Below, one piece after another: positions 7,098-12,500 of a stretch of DNA of 12,500 bases. Under the pieces are notes generated by a model. It had not been told where the DNA came from. It saw only the letters and a program-made list of their open reading frames with translations, and ran no database searches. A program made the position numbers and the translations under genes. The stretch covers positions 336,030-348,529 of the forward strand of contig KV908474.1 in NCBI GenBank assembly GCA_002005505.1, in the 5' to 3' direction. The stretch comes from Botryococcus braunii (lineage: Eukaryota > Chlorophyta > Trebouxiophyceae). Numbering within the stretch: the stretch's first letter is position 1; each line of letters opens with the position of its first letter.

Positions 7098-7224
7098 GCG
7101 CCAGAGATCCGAGGCAGGCATATAAGAAAGTCAAAAATTCGGTTGGCAACGGCACTGAAATAAACAGGGTTCAGCTCCGCCGAGATGCGGTGTAGCTCCG
7201 AGGTCCGGAAGCTGTCCGTAAGCC
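7098..7224 (-). CDS. candidate internal exon, unrecognised
   Basis: On the minus strand, 127 nt between GATTTACAG and GGCGC|GTGCAAG stay open. The reading starts GLTDSFRTSELHRISAELNP and continues VYFSAVANRIFDFLICLPRIS, which has the alternation of a folded, partly helical segment. The donor is modest. It lies on the same strand as the 73-codon frame at 7527-7748 and the F-box candidate, but no consistent joint could be built. Function is unknown. Confidence 0.25.
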
Positions 7225-7526
7225 CTGTAAATCGCAAATCTACTGTTTAAATCGGAAATCTAGCACGGAAAGATGGGATTTCGCGGCGTGGCAGCCTGAG
7301 CGGAGGCTTTTGTACAGCCTGTGTACAGCGCTGTATTGCGGTGTATTGCAGGTAACGCTGCGCCATGCACTCGCGCTGCAAGGCGCGTAATGCTGCCACC
7401 TCTTCCACGTGACCTGGTCATGAGCTCTGCTGCTGAGGGAGCCGCGCAGATGTGCACTCCGAAAAACCGTCGACACGAACTTGCAAAGTTCAGCATACGT
7501 GATGAGGCTCAGTCAAATATGCCGTT
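7225..7526. other. no assigned gene; open on both strands
   Basis: Three frames (plus 7321-7530, minus 7240-7476 and minus 7260-7496) overlap here, which is what a GC-rich stretch gives by chance. None has a clear start, splice pair or domain. A CTGTACA-type word recurs at about 7311, 7321 and 7330 with near-palindromic GTACAGCGCTGTA at 7323-7335. Confidence 0.3.
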
Positions 7527-7748
7527 TTAATATTTAATGATGTGCTGAAAAGTTTTGAGGGCTGCGAGGAGTGGTTCACAGGGATACGATGGAAACTGTT
7601 TTCCACGACGAGTGCGGACATCGATGTGCCCACTTTCAAGGATTCTGACTTCGGCCATCAAGAGTAAGACATTTTTAAGACATCTTAAGGCAATGGAAGT
7701 GGTATCTGTGCAGTAAGTCCACGAGATCGCGTTTTCCGGGTGCGCCAT
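7527..7748 (-). CDS. 73-codon ATG frame, unrecognised small protein or first exon
   Basis: An ATG at 7748 on the minus strand opens 73 codons ending in TAA. The protein begins MAHPENAISWTYCTDTTSIA, has a hydrophobic helix around CLKNVLLLMAEVRILES, then a basic turn VRTRRGKQF. It is not a member of any family that I recognise. The start context has G at +4 but C at -3. Codons are mixed in third position, neither repeat-driven nor strongly biased. It could be a complete short gene, a first exon using an internal donor such as GAA|GTCAGA, or a chance frame. Confidence 0.3.
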   Translation of the reverse strand: MAHPENAISWTYCTDTTSIALRCLKNVLLLMAEVRILESGHIDVRTRRGKQFPSYPCEPLLAALKTFQHIIKY

Positions 7749-8006
7749 TCGTTGAGCACCGATATCGATTTACCCACATACAAATTTCCAGAATTCTCCC
7801 AGCCACCTTAACCCTGTTGTTTTTACATTCTAATTCATTGAAAGGGTTAAATGTTCAGTAAGCTTGCAGGAAACGTTTTGCGGTTCCGCCATCCGCCGAC
7901 ATCTGCCTACGACTTTTTACCGTATGTTTATAGTGCTGCCTTCAACTGTGCATGCATCTGGATCACAGCTCGTCAGTTTTAGGATGGCAGAACCAGATGT
8001 GCTATT
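7749..8006. other. no gene seen
   Basis: AT-leaning sequence without long frames, repeats or recognisable RNA genes; it leads into the repeat module that starts near 8007. Confidence 0.35.
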
Positions 8007-8070
8007 ATGATGTTTGTCTCCCCGTGCACATCTCACATACCCTGTTCGCATCCCAACCTAATTTCGCCGG
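8007..8070 (+). repeat. direct repeat module, copy 1
   Basis: About 65 bases starting ATGATGTTTG, with a core GCACATCTCACATAC and a tail GCATCCCAACCTA, are repeated at 8461-8525 in the same orientation with roughly 85 percent identity by eye. The two copies bracket the poly-G and (GA)55 tract, so the tract arose within or between copies of a dispersed or tandemly duplicated element. Confidence 0.85.
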
Positions 8071-8127
8071 CGCAGTCCAGTGCGGAAAAGCTCTGCAGGC
8101 GAAATTAGGTTGGCACTGGACTGCGCC
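8053..8127. repeat. two interleaved perfect inverted repeats (A-B-A'-B')
   Basis: Arm A (8053-8068, CCAACCTAATTTCGCC) is the exact reverse complement of A' (8098-8113). Arm B (8069-8083, GGCGCAGTCCAGTGC) is the exact reverse complement of B' (8113-8127). The order A, B, 14-nt spacer, A', B' is crossed rather than nested. In a single strand this is the topology of an H-type pseudoknot with 16- and 15-bp stems. In DNA it equals in-place inversion of each half of a duplicated 31-base block. Arm A belongs to the direct repeat module; B does not occur in the second copy of that module. Confidence 0.92.
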
Positions 8128-8296
8128 TGCCATCTGCAGGGATTTACTATCAGTCTCAGGCCCCCAGTGCCCCAATCGTCACGTGTCGACAGCCGACGAG
8201 CTGCAGGTGTAAAAAATATATGGATCTGGCAAAATCATGCGTGAAAGGGAAGAGAACAAGAAAACAAAAAGATGGGAAGGAGACAAGGGGGCCCCC

Positions 8297-8315
8297 GGGG
8301 GGGGGGGGGGGGGGG
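8297..8315 (+). repeat. 19-base G-run
   Basis: A run of 19 G preceded by GGGGGCCCCC (8287-8296) and followed by purine-only sequence up to the GA array. Together with the array the strand is nearly all purine from 8297 to 8453. Confidence 0.95.
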
Positions 8316-8341
8316 AGGGAGAGGGTAGAGGAGAGAGGAAG

Positions 8342-8456
<115 letters not shown>

Positions 8457-8460
8457 CTGC

Positions 8461-8525
8461 ATGATGTTTTTGTCCCCTGCACATCTCACATACCTCGCTC
8501 GCATCCCAACCTAGTTGCGCCTGCC
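8461..8525 (+). repeat. direct repeat module, copy 2
   Basis: Second copy of the module at 8007-8070, beginning ATGATGTTTTTGTCCCC and ending CCCAACCTAGTTGCGCCTGCC. Its tail word GCGCCTGCC recurs at 8546-8554 and also at 8123-8131, linking it with the inverted-repeat block of copy 1. Confidence 0.85.
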
Positions 8526-8787
8526 AGCCTTTTCGGCCTTCCATTGCGCCTGCCTTTTGCCGGAATTGGGGGCAGGTTCCGCTGATCCGCCTAAAGGGAT
8601 GGCCCTATGTTTCGTTCCCCCTTTCGGTCGTTACGTCAGTTCGTCTGGCAAGATGACCTTCAGTCTCTAGTTGAAGTAACTGATATATTCACTTTGCTTT
8701 CTAAAGCGGTCCGAGATCTCTAATGGATAATTCCCCTCCAGTTGTCATCAATGGAAGCTTTCTGACGTAGGATATAGTGTTACTACT
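8526..8787. other. no gene seen
   Basis: Short unique sequence after the repeat module; no long frame, RNA gene or notable repeat beyond the GCGCCTGCC word. Confidence 0.35.
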
Positions 8788-9249
8788 ATGGATTGCTCCA
8801 GATTGACGAGGTTCAGAAGGTTTTTCGGTGTATCAAGGGGGTTTTTCGGTGTACCTAGGCAGTCTCGACAGTCACTTTCCCAACTAAGGCTGTGTCAACA
8901 CTTGATTCATCATGAAGCCAGCCAGAAGACTGCTATGGATCATTCTAGGCTGATAGGCTTCCTTTGGTAAAGTAAGAGTCCTAACCAAAGGACGTCGTGT
9001 CGGCTGGAACGTCATCTCTTGATCAATGATGATATCGACGGGGTGTTTGTACGGGACACATGGCAGATCCCCTTGTCCATGGTCTCAGGTGTAGCTTATT
9101 GCCACTATCTTGATTTTTGCTTTGAAATTGCTCCTTTGTCAAGGGATCTGGTCCGGTGTTTGGTGCCGGTGCCGTGGCAAGCAATGAATACGACGCTTAT
9201 TGATCTTTCCATGGATTGCACAGATTCAGACGATGATTTATTCAGCTGA
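8788..9249 (+). CDS. two in-frame open segments split by one TAA, unrecognised
   Basis: The plus strand is open in one frame from an ATG at 8788 to a TAA at 8968-8970, then open again in the same frame to a TGA at 9247-9249. The first part begins MDCSRLTRFRRFFGVSRGFF and contains a 7-residue tandem duplication (FFGVSRG/FFGVPRQ). It ends with MDHSRLIGFLW, an echo of its start. The second part includes DIDGVFVRDTWQIPLSMVSG and ends in an acidic tail, DCTDSDDDLFS. A single stop inside an otherwise open 154-codon frame suggests either a decayed gene or two exons. The only GT/AG pair at the break would give an intron of about 25 nt, which is too short. No family was recognised. Confidence 0.25.
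8819..8853 (+). repeat. 21-bp period tandem duplication
   Basis: GGTTTTTCGGTGTA occurs at 8819-8832 and 8840-8853. The 21-base period keeps the reading frame of the open segment starting at 8788. Confidence 0.85.
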
Positions 9250-9287
9250 AATAGTTTCTGACACGCTTATGCTATGAGTCTCTTCAG

Positions 9288-9293
9288 GTAAGA
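9288..9293 (+). other. strong isolated splice-donor-like site
   Basis: CTTCAG|GTAAGA is close to the consensus 5' splice site on the plus strand. All three frames just upstream contain stops, so if it is used it lies in an untranslated or noncoding exon. Confidence 0.25.
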
Positions 9294-9303
9294 TTCGTGA
9301 TGG

Positions 9304-9390
9304 TGGCGCCTCTCTATATGGTGCATTAAGGTGATGGCGCCCACACAGCAGAAGGACGCATTTGCACTTTAGAGGCGCCCACACATTGTG
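9304..9390. repeat. cluster of GGCGCC(C)ACACA words, left group
   Basis: TGGCGCCTCT at 9304-9313 is inverted relative to AGAGGCGCC at 9371-9379. GGCGCCCACACA occurs at 9336-9347 and 9374-9385. The longer phrase CACTTTAGAGGCGCCCACAC at 9365-9384 is similar to one at 10388-10407. Confidence 0.65.
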
Positions 9391-9579
9391 AAAAAGAGGT
9401 TGCATGTTGATGCGCTGGCCTTGTTGGAGAGGCTCCAGGGGCCTTTAAACCAATTGGTTCAAGCCATCATTGCACAGGAAGTCGTGGCAGGATGTTTTGT
9501 CATACATGTACATCGGGTCAGTCTCATTATTGTGGACGCTATGCATGTGGGTCGGCGGGTGGCTGCTCGCCAGATGTGA
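9388..9579 (+). CDS. open frame of 63 codons, unrecognised
   Basis: The frame opens without an ATG (first codon GTG at 9388) and ends TGA at 9577-9579. It begins KKRLHVDALALLERLQGPLN after that codon and has regular hydrophobic spacing, then QAIIAQEVVAGCFVIHVHRV and ends GRRVAARQM. The composition looks like a folded helical segment more than the minus-strand frame on the same DNA. There is no recognised domain. It could be an exon, a relic of the nearby mobile element, or chance. Confidence 0.2.
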   Translation: MKKRLHVDALALLERLQGPLNQLVQAIIAQEVVAGCFVIHVHRVSLIIVDAMHVGRRVAARQM

Positions 9580-9938
9580 CCTAGCTTAAAACATTTGGTT
9601 TGGAGTTGTTGGAAGATTGGGCTGGTCTTTTCATCCCACTCTAGTATAAGGAGGAAAACATCTACCCAGCCCCAAGGGCGTGATAAGATGAAAAACCAAA
9701 CACAGTAGCACAAAACAGTGACAGACCAGACACAAACCCTAGGAAAGTATTGTTGGGCGAGTAGCACGGAATGAGCGGTGGGAAAGCCCCAGAACACAGC
9801 CAAGGAGGGAGAAGGGGCCAGAAAAGGGCCAAGACAAACATTTACGGCTGAAACAAAAGTTTTTAAACCAATTTAAACAAACAGATATGAAGTTGACCAC
9901 AAACGGACTACCGGTTGCCAGATGAACGCCTGTAACGA
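9580..9938. other. no gene; possible 3' flank of the LINE remnant
   Basis: In minus-strand terms this follows the stop of the LINE remnant. Minus frames 9739-10014 and 9459-9803 are open but do not fit a known domain. There is no poly-A or short-repeat tail of the kind that would mark the end of a LINE. Confidence 0.3.
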
Positions 9939-10306
9939 CTAAAATGGGGAACGAAAAGATGGGGATATCCCAACATATCGATAGCCGTCTCGGATTGGCT
10001 GCGAAGCTATACATGAGAAGACAAGGAGGTCTTCATCAAAACAGCGTCGTGCTCAGAACATAACCGTTGGGAATAGGGGACGCCACGATGACGACCAGCA
10101 TCAATACGGAGGATGTGAACCGCCATACGTAGGCGATGAAAACTCCTCAACGTGTAGACACTCATCCGTACCCGGAAAAGCCTAGATAGAGCAACTCGAG
10201 ACACACTGGTAAACCACCTAGAGTATGTGCAAAGCAGGTCAGCTTCGCTCATGCACACTTTAGTGTACAGAACGGGGAGCGTGACCCCTTCACAAACCCA
10301 TTCCTT
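9939..10306 (-). pseudogene. frameshifted C-terminal fragment of a LINE-type retrotransposon ORF2
   Basis: The minus strand is open from 10306 and around 10137-10060 reads LRIDAGRHRGVPYSQRLC. This fits the conserved element L-x-I-x-x-G-R-H-x-x-x-P-x-x-x-R-x-C found just before the zinc-knuckle-like end of many non-LTR retrotransposon ORF2 proteins. Immediately after, a one-register shift near 10044 brings in CFDEDLLVFSC (10043-10011), the match to the usual V-E-D-E-x-H-x-x-F-x-C. It then continues ASQPIRDGYRYVG, the match to P-x-Y-x-x-I-R-x-x-Y, up to a stop at 9939-9941. The second Cys and the His of the knuckle are replaced. The catalytic domain is absent upstream. It is therefore a dead, 5'-truncated copy. 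The family is inferred from motif order; the exact clade is unknown. Confidence 0.55.
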
Positions 10307-10328
10307 TCACTGGGCCCAGTGAAAGGAA
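10301..10328. repeat. perfect 28-bp palindrome
   Basis: Positions 10301-10328 read the same on both strands, centred on TGGGCCCA, with arms TTCCTTTCAC and GTGAAAGGAA. There is no loop, so each half is 14 bp. It sits exactly at the upstream edge of the LINE remnant and contributes the stop codon (10307-10309) that bounds its frame. Confidence 0.95.
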
Positions 10329-10387
10329 GGGGGCGTCTCATGTGACGAGGTAAAGACGCACACATTGTGCAGACGCCCGGGCCTAGA

Positions 10388-10415
10388 CACTGTAGAGGCG
10401 CCAACACACACACTG
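10388..10415 (+). repeat. GGCGCC-ACACA word, right copy
   Basis: CACTGTAGAGGCGCCAACAC and the following ACACACTG resemble 9365-9390 in the same orientation. CACATTGTG also occurs at both ends (9382-9390 and 10361-10369). The pair brackets about 1 kb containing the LINE remnant. Confidence 0.6.
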
Positions 10416-10970
10416 TTCCTTGAAGCCTGTAGAGAGCCGCCGGCGAACTATGTTGTGTACTGCTAGTATACTGACAAAATCTGTACTAATATTACTACTG
10501 TGCCATATCGCTCAGTAGACACAGGAACGGTTTGAGTGCGAAGCTCCCCCACCTCTCCCCTCTTCATAGGCATGGGAGCCCCTTTCTTCGTAAGCATACA
10601 GCTGTGAAGGGATCTACACCAGACAGTATCGGTATTCTTAAAAGAAGCGCTTCATGCATTTTACAGTGAATTTCTCGGGTGCTTCAAAAAATATTCGTCA
10701 TTTTGGCGGGTTGATTTCGATGGTGCTGTCAGTGTCACAACCACCAAGTGGCTTTGCCTCCTGATGCGCTTCACTGGAAATACGCCCTTTGGCCCAGTCT
10801 GTTCCACATAATCTTCTCACAGGCTTCTATCCGAGCCATGCAAGCCATATGGCCCCCCATATTTCAAACATATCCCGTTCCCATATAGAGAAATGCTCAC
10901 TTTATGCCAACCAAATCGCTTGTTAAATCTGAAAATTGGCCTGTTCCATGCCGACCTACCTACCGGATGA
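10416..10970. other. no gene seen
   Basis: All frames are short. There are no microsatellites, no inverted repeats above about 8 bp, and no recognisable RNA gene. It may be older decayed mobile-element sequence. Confidence 0.35.
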
Positions 10971-11121
10971 TGTCCGAACAGTTTTCAGAAGGGAGGCACC
11001 TCTAGATAGCTAGCTGTCTACATCCGAACAATTCTCTTGAGGGAGACATCATCTATGAACATCTACCACTCTTATCCGAACAATTTTCTTACGGAAGACG
11101 TCTCTGAATGACTGCATCCGT
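10971..11121 (+). repeat. diverged tandem repeat, period about 50
   Basis: TCCGAACAnTTTTC followed by an AG-rich phrase (GGGAGgCA, GGGAGACA, GGAAGACG) starts at 10973, 11023 and 11075, with a more degenerate start TCCGTGTTCCTTCGACGG at 11117. Spacings are 50, 52 and 42. The period is not a multiple of three, and no frame runs through, so it is not a coding repeat. Confidence 0.75.
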
Positions 11122-11451
11122 GTTCCTTCGACGGACTGCGGCTGCTCTGACAAGCGGGCCAACGAGAGGCACGTCCCCGAGTAGACATGTGAGACACACC
11201 ATGGGGTTCACGTACCCCCTCGCCAGCTACTAATACAACACACACAACAGCCATGGGTCCTATGGCAACTTAAGATAAGTGTATGAACTTGCAGGGCAAA
11301 CCCCCCAAATAAGGTTTTACCAGCTTTGGCGTTCCTGGCATATAAACGAGCGGGCCTGGCCACAGGGAATCCGCGAAAGCAACCCTTCGAAAGGGTCCGG
11401 TTGGGCGGGTGTCGTTGGGCGGGGTTTGTCTATAGGCCCACACAAAAGTGA
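11122..11451. other. no gene assigned
   Basis: Short frames only. GTTGGGCGGGtGTC and GTTGGGCGGGGTTTGTC are adjacent near-repeats at about 11399-11430. Confidence 0.35.
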
Positions 11452-11850
11452 GCGACCAGATTCTATTTGCTGGTGCGGCTGATCTTCGAACCAGCGACCT
11501 TCTCGATGGCGGGCATCATGTCGGCCCAGGACCCCTTCGTGTCGCCTTTCCCATCTGCGCTTGTGTACTGCGTGAATGCCGACCTGCACCCCGCCATCAA
11601 GACCCTTCTCAATTTTGTTTCTGCGCAGCTTCCCCCTATCTCCTCCCCCCCCCCTCCCGCCCTCCCTCCCTCCCTCCCTGCCCCCCCCCTTTCAATATGC
11701 CTTATGCTTCAGTGTAACCCAAAACACGTCTACTTATTGAATGCCAAAGAAAGCAGGGCTATTCCCTTGACTCTAGCTGCTTCCCAGCCAATCCCAGCTG
11801 AAAGACTATGGGCAACAGTTTGGGCTCACAGGTACAGGAGAGGCGTCTGA
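11452..11850 (+). CDS. open frame of about 130 codons, competing with a minus-strand exon
   Basis: The plus strand is open from 11452 to the stop at 11848-11850. The first part (LLVRLIFEPATFSMAGIMSA, then DPFVSPFPSALVYCVNADLH) has GC-rich third positions and a protein-like look. It then crosses a C-rich low-complexity tract (11641-11692) that cannot contain stops. On the opposite strand, 11463-11620 is also open from a GCTGCGCAG acceptor-like site to a TAG, with the reading GSWADMMPAIEKVAGSKISR at its end. At most one is real. The CTGCGCAG at 11621-11628 is palindromic, so it serves as an acceptor-like site on either strand; the pyrimidine tract is better on the plus strand. No family was recognised in either reading. 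Confidence 0.25.
   Translation, partial: ATRFYLLVRLIFEPATFSMAGIMSAQDPFVSPFPSALVYCVNADLHPAIKTLLNFVSAQLPPISSPPPPALPPSLPAPPLSICLMLQCNPKHVYLLNAKESRAIPLTLAASQPIPAERLWATVWAHRYRRGV
11641..11692 (+). repeat. C-rich low-complexity tract with CCCT repeats
   Basis: Nearly pure pyrimidine, with two C-runs around a (CCCT)n segment at about 11660-11679. Confidence 0.9.
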
Positions 11851-11858
11851 GCAAGAGC

Positions 11859-12092
11859 GGAGGAGCATGGGTAAAAGACTTATATACTTGAACTTTCCCT
11901 TTAGAAGAGGAAGGATATGGCAAAAGCGGTACGACATGGGGAAATGGGGAAGGGAACGGGCAAGACCGGTACGATATGGGGAAGAGCAGAAGTGTATGGG
12001 CAAGAGTAGACTGGAAGAGTATTGGCAAGAACGGAAGGGTACGGGAAAGAGCAGAAGGATATGGGCAAAAGCGGAAGGGTATGGGCAAGAGT
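11859..12092 (+). repeat. minisatellite, unit about 20 bp, nine or more copies
   Basis: The consensus unit is close to GGAAGGATATGGGCAAGAGC. Nine successive copies fill 11909-12092, mostly 19-21 bases each, one with a 5-base insertion near 12009. A diverged copy sits upstream at 11859-11879, separated by unique sequence. Copies differ at several positions, so the array is not young. The 20-base period rotates frame; minus-strand Pro/Leu/Ser-rich frames through it come from purine bias and are not evidence of a gene. Confidence 0.88.
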
Positions 12093-12098
12093 TGGGGC

Positions 12099-12188
12099 TG
12101 ACCAGTACAGCATGCCGCTGTAGCCTTGCTTGACGGCTCGCTCTGCCATGGCCGTGGCGGTGTGATCAGGTTCTCCCACTATATTAGG
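12099..12188 (-). CDS. weak exon candidate, sugar-hydrolase-like phrase
   Basis: On the minus strand a frame follows GGAGTGCAG and reads PNIVGEPDHTATAMAERAVK then QGYSGMLYWSAP before entering the minisatellite. The phrase G-Y-x-G-M-x-Y-W resembles the last beta strand of (beta/alpha)8 glycoside hydrolases such as chitinase-type GH18 proteins, but this is one short motif and I would not assign a family. The donor is unclear (CTG|GTCAGC is possible). No companion exon is visible; the upstream flank is microsatellite to the end of the window. Confidence 0.2.
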
Positions 12189-12223
12189 CTGCACTCCCAT
12201 TCCTCCGCCCTTCAACCCTTGCT

Positions 12224-12233
12224 CCCCCCCCCC

Positions 12234-12266
<33 letters not shown>

Positions 12267-12298
12267 ACGCACACGCACACACACACACACACACACAA
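12224..12298 (+). repeat. C11 run, AC array with ACACGC units
   Basis: Eleven C (12224-12234) run into AC repeats with four CG-containing hexamer steps between about 12251 and 12278 and then pure AC again. The hexamer is the same as that at 5493-5534. Confidence 0.95.
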
Positions 12299-12300
12299 CA

Positions 12301-12316
12301 GAGAGAGAGAGGGAGA

Positions 12317-12389
<73 letters not shown>

Positions 12390-12393
12390 AGAA

Positions 12394-12489
<96 letters not shown>

Positions 12490-12500
12490 GGGGGGCGGGG
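12301..12500 (+). repeat. interrupted (GA)n array ending in a G-run, reaching the window edge
   Basis: GA repeats at 12301-12478 are broken at 12311-12322 and 12382-12397 by GGG and AAAGGG phrases, then pass into 17 G (12479-12495), a C and GGGG. The strand is purine-only for nearly 200 bases and the array is cut by the end of the window. Confidence 0.95.

Noticed and set aside
10971..11121. CRISPR-like array
   Set aside because: Units are diverged tandem repeats without constant repeats separated by unique spacers, and the context is eukaryotic.
11470..11500. tRNA T-arm-like sequence on the minus strand (GGTTCGAAG)
   Set aside because: The putative T stem needs a wobble and an 8-base loop, and no D arm, anticodon arm or matching acceptor stem is found upstream.

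Overview
The window reads as nuclear DNA of a eukaryote. There are no bacterial-style gene rows. Short open segments are bounded by GT...AG splice signals, two retrotransposon remnants are present, and several very long dinucleotide microsatellites and poly-G/poly-C runs lie between the gene-like parts. Moderate GC, introns of a few hundred bases rich in G-runs and CA/TG arrays, and scattered decayed LINE-like pieces would suit a macroalga or another repeat-rich protist, but an invertebrate cannot be excluded. I did not recognise any single protein well enough to fix the taxon.

Layout. (1) 1-2000: the best gene model, a minus-strand split gene with four candidate exons (1629-1915, 854-1297, 592-672, 136-249). 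All joints modelled are phase 0, and one intron carries a (CA)44 plus CG tract. The product is unrecognised. (2) 2000-3050: a pentanucleotide repeat, then a plus-strand remnant of a reverse transcriptase, then a CA array. (3) 3050-5000: mostly unassigned, with paired homopolymer tracts, a short direct repeat and one reasonable minus-strand exon candidate (4637-4841). (4) 4940-5600: two CA arrays with CG or CACACG sections, and a near-perfect 26-bp stem hairpin directly abutting the first. (5) 5700-7750: several minus-strand open segments. The clearest is an ATG-initiated first exon (6505-6704) with a possible F-box. (6) 7950-8600: a repeat module with two direct-repeat copies around poly-G and (GA)55. 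One copy carries two interleaved perfect inverted repeats, a pseudoknot-like order. (7) 8780-9580: two to three plus-strand open frames of unknown nature. (8) 9300-10420: a minus-strand, frameshifted C-terminal fragment of a LINE-type retrotransposon ORF, bracketed by short GGCGCC-containing repeats and a perfect 28-bp palindrome. (9) 10970-12500: a ~50-bp tandem repeat, a region open in opposite frames, a ~20-bp minisatellite, a possible short exon, and a terminal C-run/CA/GA/G-run array.

No coherent multi-gene system is visible. The nearest things to an unexplained signal are structural: the pseudoknot-ordered inverted repeats at 8053-8127, the hairpin at 5049-5104 and the palindrome at 10301-10328. 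All exon calls are hand-read from splice consensus and open frames; no homology search or transcript evidence was available.
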